The translations under genes and the position numbers were made by a program. A DNA stretch of 64,000 nt, from assembly GCF_964228735.1 (NCBI RefSeq), contig NZ_CAXRBQ010000158.1, positions 1 through 64,000 on the forward strand, read 5' to 3'. Below, one piece after another: positions 32,153-41,830 of this stretch. Source of the stretch: Pontibacterium sp964228735 (lineage in GTDB: Bacteria > Pseudomonadota > Gammaproteobacteria > Pseudomonadales > Balneatricaceae). How positions within the stretch are numbered: position 1 is the stretch's first letter; the number at the start of each line of letters is the position of its first letter. The notes under the pieces are model-generated. The model was not told the origin of the DNA, searched no databases, and worked only from the letters and a program-made list of their open reading frames with translations.

Positions 32153-33574
32153 TCAGACTTCCAGGTAATCCATAATGCCTTCAGCCGCCTTACGGCCTTC
32201 AGCAATCGCGGTAACCACCAGATCAGAACCACGCACCATATCGCCACCGGCGAATACTTTCGGGTTGCTGGTCTGGAAGGCGAACTGAGACGCCTCCGGT
32301 GCTTTTACGCGGCCGTCTTCGTGCAGGTCGATACCGAAGTCAGCAAACCATGGTGCCGGGCTTGGACGGAAACCAAACGCCACCAGAATCGCATCAGCAG
32401 GCAGGATCTCTTCAGAACCCGGTACCACTTCCGCACGGCGACGGCCATTTTCATCCGGCTCACCCATCTTGGTGGATACCACCTTGATACCGGTAACCTT
32501 GCCGTTTTCACCCACAACCTCAACCGGCTGACGGTTAAACATGAACTGCACACCCTCTTCGCGTGCGTTTTCCACTTCACGCTTGGAGCCCGGCATGTTC
32601 GCTTCGTCACGACGGTAGGCACAGATAACGGACTCAGCACCCTGACGGATAGAGGTACGGTTACAGTCCATCGCGGTGTCACCACCACCCAGAACCACAA
32701 CCTTCTTCCCTTTCATATCCACAAAGCCGTTTTCGTCCTGTGGGTAACCCAGGCAGTTGTTCACGTTGGAGATCAGGAATGGCAGCGCATCAAACACCCC
32801 GTCCAGATCTTCACCCGGGAATCCGCCTTTCATGTAGGTGTAGGTACCCATGCCCAGGAAAACGGCATCGTACTGATCGATCAGGTCCTGCATGGTCACG
32901 TCTTTACCCACTTCAGTGCTCAGACGGAACTCAACGCCCATCTCTTCGAACACTTCGCGACGACGGGTCATCACGTTCTTTTCCAGTTTAAATTCTGGAA
33001 TACCGAAGGTCAGCAGACCGCCGATCTCCGGGTTACGATCGAAGACAACCGGTTTAACGCCGTTGCGTACCAGGATGTCAGCACAGCCCAGACCCGCAGG
33101 GCCTGCACCGATGATCGCTACTTTCTTGTCAGTCTCAGGCACGTGAGACATATCCGGACGCCAGCCCATCGCAAAGGCGGTGTCGGTGATGTACTTCTCT
33201 ACTGAACCGATGGTTACAGCACCGAAGCCATCATTCAGCGTACACGCATCTTCACACAGACGGTCCTGTGGACAAACACGGCCACAGACTTCCGGCAGGG
33301 AGTTGGTCTGGTGGCTCAGGTTAGCCGCTTCAATGATGTTGCCTTCGGAAACCAGCTTCAGCCAGTTTGGAATATGGTTGTGAACCGGACACTTCCAGGA
33401 GCAGTAAGGGTTACCGCACTCCAGGCAGCGGTGCGACTGCTCAGCCGCATCTTCTTTTTTGAACGGTTCGTAGATCTCGGCAAATTCCTTTTTACGAACG
33501 TCCGCCTCAATCTTGCTCGGTCCTTCACGGGACACATCGAGGAACTGGAAATCGTTCTGCAAACGTTGAGTCAT
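32153..33574 (-). CDS. gltD: Glutamate synthase (NADPH) small subunit
   Basis: A 473-residue flavoprotein passing electrons from NADPH through FAD to GltB. Two N-terminal cysteine clusters for 4Fe-4S centres are seen (CLECGNPYCSWKCPVHN and CGRVCPQDRLCEDAC), then the FAD GAGPAGLGCAD and NADPH GGGDTAMDC binding motifs. It lies 78 nt after gltB, with a hairpin in the gap, and ends in a strong terminator. Confidence 0.97.
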   Translation of the reverse strand: MTQRLQNDFQFLDVSREGPSKIEADVRKKEFAEIYEPFKKEDAAEQSHRCLECGNPYCSWKCPVHNHIPNWLKLVSEGNIIEAANLSHQTNSLPEVCGRVCPQDRLCEDACTLNDGFGAVTIGSVEKYITDTAFAMGWRPDMSHVPETDKKVAIIGAGPAGLGCADILVRNGVKPVVFDRNPEIGGLLTFGIPEFKLEKNVMTRRREVFEEMGVEFRLSTEVGKDVTMQDLIDQYDAVFLGMGTYTYMKGGFPGEDLDGVFDALPFLISNVNNCLGYPQDENGFVDMKGKKVVVLGGGDTAMDCNRTSIRQGAESVICAYRRDEANMPGSKREVENAREEGVQFMFNRQPVEVVGENGKVTGIKVVSTKMGEPDENGRRRAEVVPGSEEILPADAILVAFGFRPSPAPWFADFGIDLHEDGRVKAPEASQFAFQTSNPKVFAGGDMVRGSDLVVTAIAEGRKAAEGIMDYLEV

Positions 33575-33591
33575 GTTCCCACCTCATCTGG

Positions 33592-33611
33592 GCGCCTGCT
33601 CACGCAGGCGC
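33592..33611. repeat. Hairpin between gltB and gltD
   Basis: GCGCCTGC-TCAC-GCAGGCGC forms a perfect 8-bp stem with a 4-nt loop in the 78-nt gltB-gltD spacer. No T run follows in either direction, so it is more likely an mRNA-processing or stability element than a terminator. Confidence 0.6.
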
Positions 33612-33652
33612 TCGTTGCTCTTTCACCTGTTAATTAAATCGCCCGAATCTGC

Positions 33653-36600
33653 TTATTCAGGACGGCTGCGCATGTTGTCCAGCAGGTCACCCAGGCTTGC
33701 CGCCTTCGGTTTAACCAGCCAGAAACGACCGATAAAGTCGTCAAAGTTATCCAGGATCTCCTGACCCCAGGCGCTGCCAGTCTCTGTGACAAATTCGATG
33801 ATCACAGAGCGCAGGTGGTTCTTGTACGCTTCCATCTGTTCAGTATGGACGCGGTGGATCTCAACCAGCTCGTGGTTGTAGTTATCCACAAAGGTATTTT
33901 CCTGATCCAGTACGTAGGCGAAACCACCGGTCATACCTGCACCGAAGTTGTAGCCTGTTGGACCCAGTACGGTTACCAGACCGCCAGTCATGTATTCACA
34001 GCAGTGGTCGCCGGCACCTTCGATGACCGCGTGGACACCGGAGTTACGTACTGCAAATCGCTCACCGGCACAGCCCGCTGCAAACAGCTTACCGCCGGTT
34101 GCACCGTACAGACAGGTATTACCCATGATTGAGGTTTCGTTGGACTTGTAAGTCACCTCGTCGAATGGACGCAGGACAATCTTACCGCCCGCCATGCCTT
34201 TACCAACGTAGTCGTTGGCGTCACCTTCCAGGTACAGGTTCTGACCACCGGCGTTCCACACACCGAAGGACTGACCCGCATGCCCCTTGAAGTTGAAGGT
34301 GATCGGCTGGTCCGCCATACCTTTGTTGCCATGCGCTTTCGCGATGGCACCGGAAGTACGCGCACCTACAGAGCGGTCACAGTTAGTGATGGTCAGAGAC
34401 CACTCGCCGCCCTGCTTGCCTTCGATCGCCACCTGAGTCAGCTCCAGCATCTGCTGGTTCAGAGTTGCCGGATCGTATGGTTCGTTACGCTCAACCTGAC
34501 AGGTCTGCGGGTACTCCGCAGGCACACCACCGTCGGAAACGATCGGTGTCAGGTCCAGGTTTTTCTGTTTGCTGGTTTCGCCGTCCAGGATCTCCAGCAG
34601 GTCAACACGGCCCACCAGCTCTTCCATGGAACGCACACCCAGGTACGCCATCCACTGACGCGCTTCTTCTGCCACAAAACGGAAGAAGTTTTTCACCATC
34701 TCAACGGTACCGCGGAAGTAATCTTCACGCAGTTTGTCGTTCTGGGTTGCAACACCGGTTGCACAGTTGTTCAGGTGACAGATACGCAGGTATTTACAAC
34801 CCAGCGCTACCATCGGCATGGTACCGAAGCCGAAGCTCTCCGCACCCAGGATGGCACCTTTCACCACATCCAGACCGGTTTTCAGACCGCCGTCTGTCTG
34901 CAGACGTACACTACCACGCAGGTGGTTACCGCGCAGGGACTGGTGTGCATCGGACAGACCCAGCTCCCATGGGGAACCGGCGTGGTGGATGGAGGTGAGC
35001 GGGGATGCCGCAGTACCACCGTCGTAACCGGAGATGGTGATCAAGTCCGCGTAGGCTTTAGCAACACCACACGCGATGGTGCCAACACCCGGACGGGAAA
35101 CCAGCTTCACGGATACCAGACCTTCAGGGTTAACCTGTTTCAGGTCGAAGATCAGCTGCGCCAGGTCCTCGATAGAGTAGATATCGTGGTGCGGCGGAGG
35201 CGAGATCAGGGTTACGCCCGGTACGGAGTAACGCAGACGTGCGATCAGGCTGTTGACCTTACCGCCCGGCAGCTGACCACCTTCACCCGGCTTCGCGCCC
35301 TGGGCAACCTTGATCTGCATAACTTCAGCGTTAACCAGATACTCAGGGGTCACACCGAAACGACCGGATGCCACCTGCTTGATCTTGGAACGCTTGATGG
35401 TGCCGTGACGGGCTTCGTCTTCACCACCCTCACCGGAGTTGGAGCGGCCGCCCAGTTCGTTCATCGCTACCGCCAGCGCTTCGTGCGCTTCCGGCGACAG
35501 TGCACCCAGCGACATCGCTGCGGAGTCAAAGCGCTTGAAGATGCTCTCAACCGGCTCGACGTCATCAATAGAGATGGACTTAACGTCTTTGCGCAGGGAC
35601 AGCAGGTCACGGATAGTTGCTACGCCACGCTTGTTCACCAGATCAGCGTACTTCTGGTAGTCCGCGTAGTTACCGGACTCAACCGCTTCGTGGATAGTAC
35701 GTACCACATCCGGGTTGTAGGCGTGGTATTCACCGTCGTGCTTATACTTCAGCAGACCACCGGCCTGGATCGGTTTACGCGCGGTCCAGGCTTCTTTCGC
35801 CAGCAGACCCTGCTCGTACTGGAAGTCTTCAAAGCGCGCACCTTCGATACGGCTGCTTACGCCCTTGAAGCAGAGATCAACGATCTCGCTGCTCAGACCG
35901 ATCGCTTCGAACAGCTGTGCACCACGGTAGGAGGCGATAGTGGAGATACCCATCTTGGACAGGATCTTCATCAGGCCTTTGTTGATACCTTTACGGTAGT
36001 TCTCGTGGGAATCCAGCGGCTCCATCGGCAGTTCGCCGCTTGCACACAGGTCATTCAGGACACGGTACGCCAGGTATGGATACACCGCGGTCGCACCGAA
36101 ACCGAACAGTACAGCGAAGTGGTGAGGGTCACGCACGGTACCGGACTCAACAACGATATTGGAGTCACAGCGCAGACCCTTCTCAACCAGACGGTGGTGT
36201 ACCGCACCGGTTGCCATCGCAGCATGTACCGGCAGGCAATCACGGGCGATTGCGGAGTCGGACAGCACCAGGATCACTTTGCCGTTGCGTACAGCCTGCT
36301 CTGCCTTGTCAGCGATCGCTACGATCGCGTCTTCCAGAGAGATATCGTTCGGGTTGTAGTTCAGATCGATGATCTCAACGTCAAACCCTTCTACGTCGTT
36401 GTCACGCAGACGACGGAACTTGCTAGCAGACAGTACCGGCGTGGTCAGGATCACTCGACGGGCGTGCTGAGGCGTTTCTTCGAAGACGTTCTGCTCGGCA
36501 CCGATACAGGTTTCCAGAGACATAACGATCGCTTCACGCAGCGGATCGATTGGCGGGTTGGTTACCTGCGCAAACTGCTGACGGAAGTAGTCGTAAACCG

Positions 36601-38110
36601 AACGTACACGGCTGGACAGCACCGCCATTGGTTTGTCGTCACCCATGGAACCTACAGCTTCCATACCGGTTTCACCCAGTGGACGCAGGACCTGGTCACG
36701 CTCTTCGAACGTCACCTGGAACATCTTCATGTGGGTCTTCACTTCTTCCGGAGACATGTCACGGAAGGAGCGGGACTCCTCAGTCAGGTTCATGGTCTGT
36801 TCCAGACGCATGGCATTTTCTTTCAGCCATTTCTTGTATGGCTGCGCCTTCTTCAGGCGGTTGTCCACATCTTCGGTGTGCAGCACTTCACCGCTGGACG
36901 TATCGATAGCCAGGATCTGGCCTGGACCTACACGGCCCTGTGCCACAATATCTTCTGGCTGATAATCGAATACACCGATCTCGGATGCAGTACAGATGTA
37001 ACCCTGCTTGGTCATCACCCAACGGGACGGACGCAGGCCGTTACGGTCAAGCATACATACGGCGTAACGACCGTCGGTCATTACCATACCGGCAGGACCG
37101 TCCCACGGCTCCATGTGCATGGAGTTGTAGTCGTAGAATGCACGCAGTTCAGAGTCCATGGTATCTACGTTCTGCCAAGCAGGTGGCACGATCATACGTA
37201 CCGCACGGTAGATATCCACGCCACCGACCAGCAGGAACTCCAGCATGTTATCCATGGAAGAGGAGTCAGAACCGGTGGTGTTTACGATCGGCTGCAGTTC
37301 ATCCAGATTTGGCAGCAGCTCGGTCTTGAACTTGCTCGCACGCGCTTTCGCCCAGTTACGGTTACCTTCAACCGTGTTGATCTCACCGTTGTGCGCCAGG
37401 AAGCGGAACGGCTGAGCCAGCGGCCAGCGTGGTGCAGTGTTGGTAGAGAAACGCTGGTGGTAAGTACACACCGCGGTTTCCAGACGTGGGTCTGCCAGAT
37501 CTTTAAAGAACACTGGCAGGTCAACCGGCATGGTCAGGCCTTTGTAGGAGATGACCTTGTCGGACAGACTGGCAATGTAGAAATCTTCGTCGGCAGACAT
37601 CGCGATCTCTGCCTTACGACGAGCAACATACAGGCTAATACCAAATTCGCGCTCGGTTTTGCCACCGTCTGCGATAAATACCTGCTCAATCTGAGGCAAG
37701 GTGTCTTTGGCGATAGGCCCCAGACAACTATCATCAGTTGGAACCACACGCCAACCTGTTACCCCCAGACCTTCAGCTTCCAGCGCTGCATTTACAGCAT
37801 CGCGAGCTGTCTGAGCGGACGCGGCGTCACGTGGCAGGAAAACCATGCCTACAGCGTACTGTTCACCCAGTTCGGTATTCAGCTCTTCTTTTGCTACGGT
37901 GCGCAGGAAACCGTCAGGTTTCTGCATCAACAGGCCACAACCGTCACCTGTCTTACCGTCAGCAGCGATACCGCCTCGGTGAGTCATGCAGGCCAGTGCT
38001 TCAATCGCTTTCTCCAGCAGATCGTGGCTAGGCTGACCCTGCATATGTGCCATAAGGCCAAAGCCACAGTTATCCTTAAACTCGCCGGGGCGATAAAGAC
38101 CCTTGCTCAT
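33653..38110 (-). CDS. gltB: Glutamate synthase (NADPH) large subunit
   Basis: A 1485-residue enzyme making two glutamates from glutamine and 2-oxoglutarate. In order: class-II glutaminase domain whose nucleophile would be C15 (DNCGFGL) after removal of a 14-residue propeptide; a central domain; the FMN-binding synthase domain with the 3Fe-4S cysteines in CKYLRICHLNNCATGVATQ; and the C-terminal beta-helix (GXGXG-like repeats, about 1230-1430). Main ammonia assimilation with glutamine synthetase. Long open frames on the opposite strand here are codon-bias artefacts. Confidence 0.98.
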   Translation of the reverse strand: MSKGLYRPGEFKDNCGFGLMAHMQGQPSHDLLEKAIEALACMTHRGGIAADGKTGDGCGLLMQKPDGFLRTVAKEELNTELGEQYAVGMVFLPRDAASAQTARDAVNAALEAEGLGVTGWRVVPTDDSCLGPIAKDTLPQIEQVFIADGGKTEREFGISLYVARRKAEIAMSADEDFYIASLSDKVISYKGLTMPVDLPVFFKDLADPRLETAVCTYHQRFSTNTAPRWPLAQPFRFLAHNGEINTVEGNRNWAKARASKFKTELLPNLDELQPIVNTTGSDSSSMDNMLEFLLVGGVDIYRAVRMIVPPAWQNVDTMDSELRAFYDYNSMHMEPWDGPAGMVMTDGRYAVCMLDRNGLRPSRWVMTKQGYICTASEIGVFDYQPEDIVAQGRVGPGQILAIDTSSGEVLHTEDVDNRLKKAQPYKKWLKENAMRLEQTMNLTEESRSFRDMSPEEVKTHMKMFQVTFEERDQVLRPLGETGMEAVGSMGDDKPMAVLSSRVRSVYDYFRQQFAQVTNPPIDPLREAIVMSLETCIGAEQNVFEETPQHARRVILTTPVLSASKFRRLRDNDVEGFDVEIIDLNYNPNDISLEDAIVAIADKAEQAVRNGKVILVLSDSAIARDCLPVHAAMATGAVHHRLVEKGLRCDSNIVVESGTVRDPHHFAVLFGFGATAVYPYLAYRVLNDLCASGELPMEPLDSHENYRKGINKGLMKILSKMGISTIASYRGAQLFEAIGLSSEIVDLCFKGVSSRIEGARFEDFQYEQGLLAKEAWTARKPIQAGGLLKYKHDGEYHAYNPDVVRTIHEAVESGNYADYQKYADLVNKRGVATIRDLLSLRKDVKSISIDDVEPVESIFKRFDSAAMSLGALSPEAHEALAVAMNELGGRSNSGEGGEDEARHGTIKRSKIKQVASGRFGVTPEYLVNAEVMQIKVAQGAKPGEGGQLPGGKVNSLIARLRYSVPGVTLISPPPHHDIYSIEDLAQLIFDLKQVNPEGLVSVKLVSRPGVGTIACGVAKAYADLITISGYDGGTAASPLTSIHHAGSPWELGLSDAHQSLRGNHLRGSVRLQTDGGLKTGLDVVKGAILGAESFGFGTMPMVALGCKYLRICHLNNCATGVATQNDKLREDYFRGTVEMVKNFFRFVAEEARQWMAYLGVRSMEELVGRVDLLEILDGETSKQKNLDLTPIVSDGGVPAEYPQTCQVERNEPYDPATLNQQMLELTQVAIEGKQGGEWSLTITNCDRSVGARTSGAIAKAHGNKGMADQPITFNFKGHAGQSFGVWNAGGQNLYLEGDANDYVGKGMAGGKIVLRPFDEVTYKSNETSIMGNTCLYGATGGKLFAAGCAGERFAVRNSGVHAVIEGAGDHCCEYMTGGLVTVLGPTGYNFGAGMTGGFAYVLDQENTFVDNYNHELVEIHRVHTEQMEAYKNHLRSVIIEFVTETGSAWGQEILDNFDDFIGRFWLVKPKAASLGDLLDNMRSRPE

Positions 38111-38304
38111 AAGCCCTCACTCAAAATTCTTTATAATCAATATCTTACGTAATGCCCCTTATGCTGCAGTTGCGCAGTGCAGACAAAAAGGGGAAGCCAT
38201 TTTACACACGAAGCTCTAGAAGAACAAATTTTAGACAAGCAGGAGGGCTCGAAATGGCCGTAAAAACCATCCCAAAAAACAGGCAAGTAGTTGTTTATAA
38301 AGGA

Positions 38305-40155
38305 CTAACGTTTGCGGATGTCGCTATGAATACCTTTCATGCTTCGCGCCCATGGGCGCAGCTTTTTGAGCCCTTGCGGGAGACCTGAAACCGCGTTTGT
38401 CGCCTGCTTTCGATCAGTATACGAGCCGTACACAACCACATACCACGGCTTACCTTTAAACAGGGTGGCAAAGACCCGCAGACCGTCCTGATCAGGGTAG
38501 GCTTTCAGGAAACGTTCTGTGCTGGACTTCTCACGAGCGCCCAGCAACTGCAGGGTATAATTGCCAGCCGGTTCAGCCAGCAGTAGCTTCTCATCGGCAA
38601 GGATTCGGGCACTGCGCGGCACCTGACCTTCCGCCAACACACTTTCAGGCTTTTGCTCGGACTTTGCGGGAGCTGCTTCGACCGGTTTCTGGACCGGCTC
38701 GGAACGATCCACAACCTGCGGCGTTGTTTCTGTTGCAGGTTTCGGGGCAGCTATCGCAACCACTTCCGGTTCTGGTGCCTTCTCCTCTGAGGAGACCGGA
38801 GCTACTGCTGTTTGCGCTACCGTTTTCTCCTGGGGAGCAACCTTTGGAGTTGCAACAATCGGATCAACAGGCTTTTGTTCAGGCGGAAGCTCCACCTTCG
38901 CGCTGGCAGGTGTGACCGGGGTTGCCACAGCCGATTTCACCTCAGTTTTAGAAGGCGCCGGAGCGCCTGTATCCGGCGGCGCCGTAATCGATGCAACCGC
39001 TTGTTCGGGCACCTGTGATGGTGTTGTAACCTTGGCCTCGATCGGCGCCTCAACTTGAGGTTTCTCTTCCTGAACGGTTATCACCGGCTCTGGTTGAGGT
39101 TTCGGCACAACCTCATCCGGCACAGCAGGCTGCTTCAGACGTGCTTCCTGCTCGGCCAGGCGTTTGTCCAGTTCGGACACCTTCGGCGTTTGAGACTGAC
39201 CGGGAATCGAGAGATGTAGCGGCACCTGAACCCGCTTGCTGCCTTCATCAACCGTGACCGTAGGCTCCTCATCCGGCGCAAAGGTCCAGGCCGCCGCAAC
39301 GGTAATCATAATCAGCAGCAGCACAATCCCCCCCATATGCAGAGGAGGGAGTGGAAATGCCCGGCGCCCGGTAGATTCTTCTTTTGCCGCAGGCGGCAGT
39401 TCCTTCGGCGCTTTATCGGCGTTGTTGGCTTTTGGTTTTTTCTTCGGCTTGGCTTTCGCCGGAGCATCGCCGTTCAGTAGCCCTGGATAGCCCCCGGAGC
39501 GTTTAACCATCGCTTTGATATCTTTATCAGACATCATGCGTGCACCCGCCACCGCCTGCAGGATGAACTCCTTCATCTCTTCATCGGCAAACGGTTCCAG
39601 TGGCAGCTGATGGTAACGGCCTGCCAACGCGTCCAGCCAACGACTGCTTTCCAGGCGTTCAGCCAGTTCCGGTTGCCCCACCAGCAACAACTGGGGTGCG
39701 GTACCGTCATTATTATCGTGCGCGAGCTGCAGATTGATCAGCAGATCCAGCGCTTCGTCGGATAACCGATCGGCATCATCCACCATAATAAGCAGGCGCT
39801 GACCATGATCGCGGGTCACCTTGATCTGCTCATTCAGTGCTTCCAGCTTGCCCTGATCGCTGTCGATAAAATTGCCGTGGCTCGGTAGCTGGGCCAAGAG
39901 GCCAGACAACAGGGTGCCCAGTGGCAGGTCATCCACCACCGAAATCAGGCAGGCGTGAACACTGTTATCTGCGGTAGAGGGGGAGATCTGCTTCAACAGG
40001 GTCGTTTTACCCACACCGTTTTCACCGGTCAGCAACAGGAGAAAATCGGAAAAGCGGATCAGGTGACGGACTTTATCAACCAGCTGCAGGCGTGACTCCG
40101 GCTCAAAATAGGCGGTGCTGCTCAGCGTGGAAATTGCGGCCTGTCCGTCACTCAC
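38305..40155 (-). CDS. damX: DamX-like AAA ATPase with SPOR domain
   Basis: A 616-residue inner-membrane protein. The N-terminal cytoplasmic AAA domain (about 1-225) has Walker A GENGVGKTT (44-52) and Walker B LLIMVDDADRL; a basic Lys/Pro linker leads to one membrane helix (MGGIVLLLIMITVAAAWTF); a long Pro/Glu/Val-rich periplasmic stretch follows; a SPOR domain (about 535-610, YTLQLLGAREKSSTERFL...) binds denuded septal glycan. DamX acts at the division site. The start is GTG at 40155 with GAGGAT upstream. It lies 11 nt after aroB, as in other gammaproteobacteria. Confidence 0.93.
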   Translation of the reverse strand: MSDGQAAISTLSSTAYFEPESRLQLVDKVRHLIRFSDFLLLLTGENGVGKTTLLKQISPSTADNSVHACLISVVDDLPLGTLLSGLLAQLPSHGNFIDSDQGKLEALNEQIKVTRDHGQRLLIMVDDADRLSDEALDLLINLQLAHDNNDGTAPQLLLVGQPELAERLESSRWLDALAGRYHQLPLEPFADEEMKEFILQAVAGARMMSDKDIKAMVKRSGGYPGLLNGDAPAKAKPKKKPKANNADKAPKELPPAAKEESTGRRAFPLPPLHMGGIVLLLIMITVAAAWTFAPDEEPTVTVDEGSKRVQVPLHLSIPGQSQTPKVSELDKRLAEQEARLKQPAVPDEVVPKPQPEPVITVQEEKPQVEAPIEAKVTTPSQVPEQAVASITAPPDTGAPAPSKTEVKSAVATPVTPASAKVELPPEQKPVDPIVATPKVAPQEKTVAQTAVAPVSSEEKAPEPEVVAIAAPKPATETTPQVVDRSEPVQKPVEAAPAKSEQKPESVLAEGQVPRSARILADEKLLLAEPAGNYTLQLLGAREKSSTERFLKAYPDQDGLRVFATLFKGKPWYVVVYGSYTDRKQATNAVSGLPQGLKKLRPWARSMKGIHSDIRKR

Positions 40156-40166
40156 AGAATTGATCC

Positions 40167-41267
40167 TCAGGCGTCGCCAGCGCGGCCTAGCTGCTCACCG
40201 GCTGCCAGCGTTTCTTCCAGCAGTGCAGCCGGGAAGTCAGCCGTCACCACTGCTTCACCCAGCTGTTTCAGCAGGACCAGGCGCAGTTGGCCATCAATCA
40301 CTTTTTTATCCACAGCCATCAGGTTCTTGAAGTCGTCTTCGCTCATGTTGTCCGGTGCAATCACCGGCAACTTGGCCGCCTCCAGAATTGTGCGCACGCG
40401 GTCCACATCCGCCTGGGAGATCCAGCCCAGACGCTGCGACAGGTCAGCCGCCATCATGGTGCCTGCCCCCACCGCTTCACCGTGCAACCACTGACCGTAG
40501 CCCTGGTGTGCTTCAATCGCATGGCCAAAGGTATGGCCCAGGTTCAACAGTGCGCGGATACCGGATTCTTTCTCATCCTGTGCCACCACTTCAGCTTTCA
40601 CCTCACAGGAGCGGAAAATCGCCTGAATCATCTCCTGTGGTGCACGGGCATTAAGCGCATCCATGCTGTCTTCCAGCCAGCTCAGGAAATCCGCGTCATA
40701 GATCAGGCCGTACTTAATCACCTCGGCCAGGCCCGCAGCCAGCTCTCGCTCAGGCAGCGTATTCAACACCTGGGTATCGATCACCACGCAACGCGGCTGA
40801 TGGAAGGCACCTATCATATTTTTACCCCGCGGGTGGTTTACACCGGTCTTACCCCCGACAGAGGAATCTACCTGGGACAGCAAGGTAGTCGGCACCTGCA
40901 CAAAGTCCACACCACGCTGGTAACACGCTGCCGCGAAACCGGTCATGTCACCAATCACACCGCCCCCCAATGCAATCAGCGTGGTGGTACGGTTGTGGCG
41001 ACAGGTCAACAGCTGATCAAAGATCGTGTTGATCTGATCCAGGTTTTTGTACTGCTCACCATCCGGCAGGATAACCGTATCCACCTGATAAGCATCACCC
41101 AGGCTGGCCTGCAGACGTTCCAGATAAAGCGGAGCCACCGTTTCGTTGGAGACGATCATCACCTGCTTGCCGCGGATGTGCTCACGCATCAGCCCCTGAT
41201 CCAGCAAACCTTCGCCGATAAAGATCGGGTAGCTTCGATCACCAAGATCAACGTTCAGTGTTTTCAT
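40167..41267 (-). CDS. aroB: 3-dehydroquinate synthase
   Basis: A 366-residue NAD-dependent enzyme closing the ring in the shikimate pathway. ALGGGVIGDMTGFAA, VPTTLLSQVDSSVGGKTGVNHP and NLGHTFGHAIE carry the metal and substrate sites. The ATG at 41267 (MKTLNVDLGDRSYPI) aligns with other AroB starts; in-frame upstream ATGs at 41279 and 41315 lack better ribosome sites. It is downstream of aroK and upstream of damX. Confidence 0.97.
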   Translation of the reverse strand: MKTLNVDLGDRSYPIFIGEGLLDQGLMREHIRGKQVMIVSNETVAPLYLERLQASLGDAYQVDTVILPDGEQYKNLDQINTIFDQLLTCRHNRTTTLIALGGGVIGDMTGFAAACYQRGVDFVQVPTTLLSQVDSSVGGKTGVNHPRGKNMIGAFHQPRCVVIDTQVLNTLPERELAAGLAEVIKYGLIYDADFLSWLEDSMDALNARAPQEMIQAIFRSCEVKAEVVAQDEKESGIRALLNLGHTFGHAIEAHQGYGQWLHGEAVGAGTMMAADLSQRLGWISQADVDRVRTILEAAKLPVIAPDNMSEDDFKNLMAVDKKVIDGQLRLVLLKQLGEAVVTADFPAALLEETLAAGEQLGRAGDA

Positions 41268-41307
41268 TGCTTCGCTCATAGGTGGATTTGGCTCGATAGG
41301 GCAGCAC

Positions 41308-41817
41308 TTAAACACGCTGCTGGTAGTTTCGGATAATTTCGGTCACAACGGAACGGGGATGGCGCTTGTCAGTGCGTACCAACAGGTCGCACACGTCCCG
41401 ATACAGCGGGTCGCGTCGCGCCAGCAGATCGGTGAGCACCTGCTTGGGGTTCTCTGTTTGTAGCAGCGGGCGGTTTTTGTCCCGCGCAGTACGCTCCAGT
41501 TGCTGTTCAACCGAGGTAAAGAGGTAAACGACATACCCCCCACCCTGCAGGTTGGCGCGGTTGGCATCACGCTGCACAGCACCGCCGCCAGTGGCCAGCA
41601 CAATATTGTCACGCTGACACAGTTCGCCGATCACGGCTTCTTCGCGATCCCGGAACCCGTCTTCACCCTCCACATCGAAGATCCACGGGATATCAGCGCC
41701 TGCGCGCTCCTCAATCTCCCGATCGGAATCGATGTAGGTCATTTTCAGTTCCTGAGAAAGCAAACGGCCTATGGTGCTTTTACCTGCGCCCATAGGCCCC
41801 ACGAGAAAGATATTCAA
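41308..41817 (-). CDS. aroK: Shikimate kinase
   Basis: A 169-residue kinase phosphorylating shikimate. P-loop GPMGAGKST at 7-15, DSDREIEERAG (shikimate and Mg binding), the GGGAV loop, and the lid R in RTARDKNRPLL. It lies 13 nt after pilQ and before aroB, the usual pilQ-aroK-aroB order. Confidence 0.97.
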   Translation of the reverse strand: MNIFLVGPMGAGKSTIGRLLSQELKMTYIDSDREIEERAGADIPWIFDVEGEDGFRDREEAVIGELCQRDNIVLATGGGAVQRDANRANLQGGGYVVYLFTSVEQQLERTARDKNRPLLQTENPKQVLTDLLARRDPLYRDVCDLLVRTDKRHPRSVVTEIIRNYQQRV

Positions 41818-41830
41818 TTCGGTCAGCCCG

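Noticed and set aside
34280..38152. Very long open frame on the strand opposite gltB, and similar ones opposite ettA and other genes
   Set aside because: They arise from the codon bias of the real genes: composition is not protein-like, no ribosome sites are present, and the sense proteins are unmistakable.
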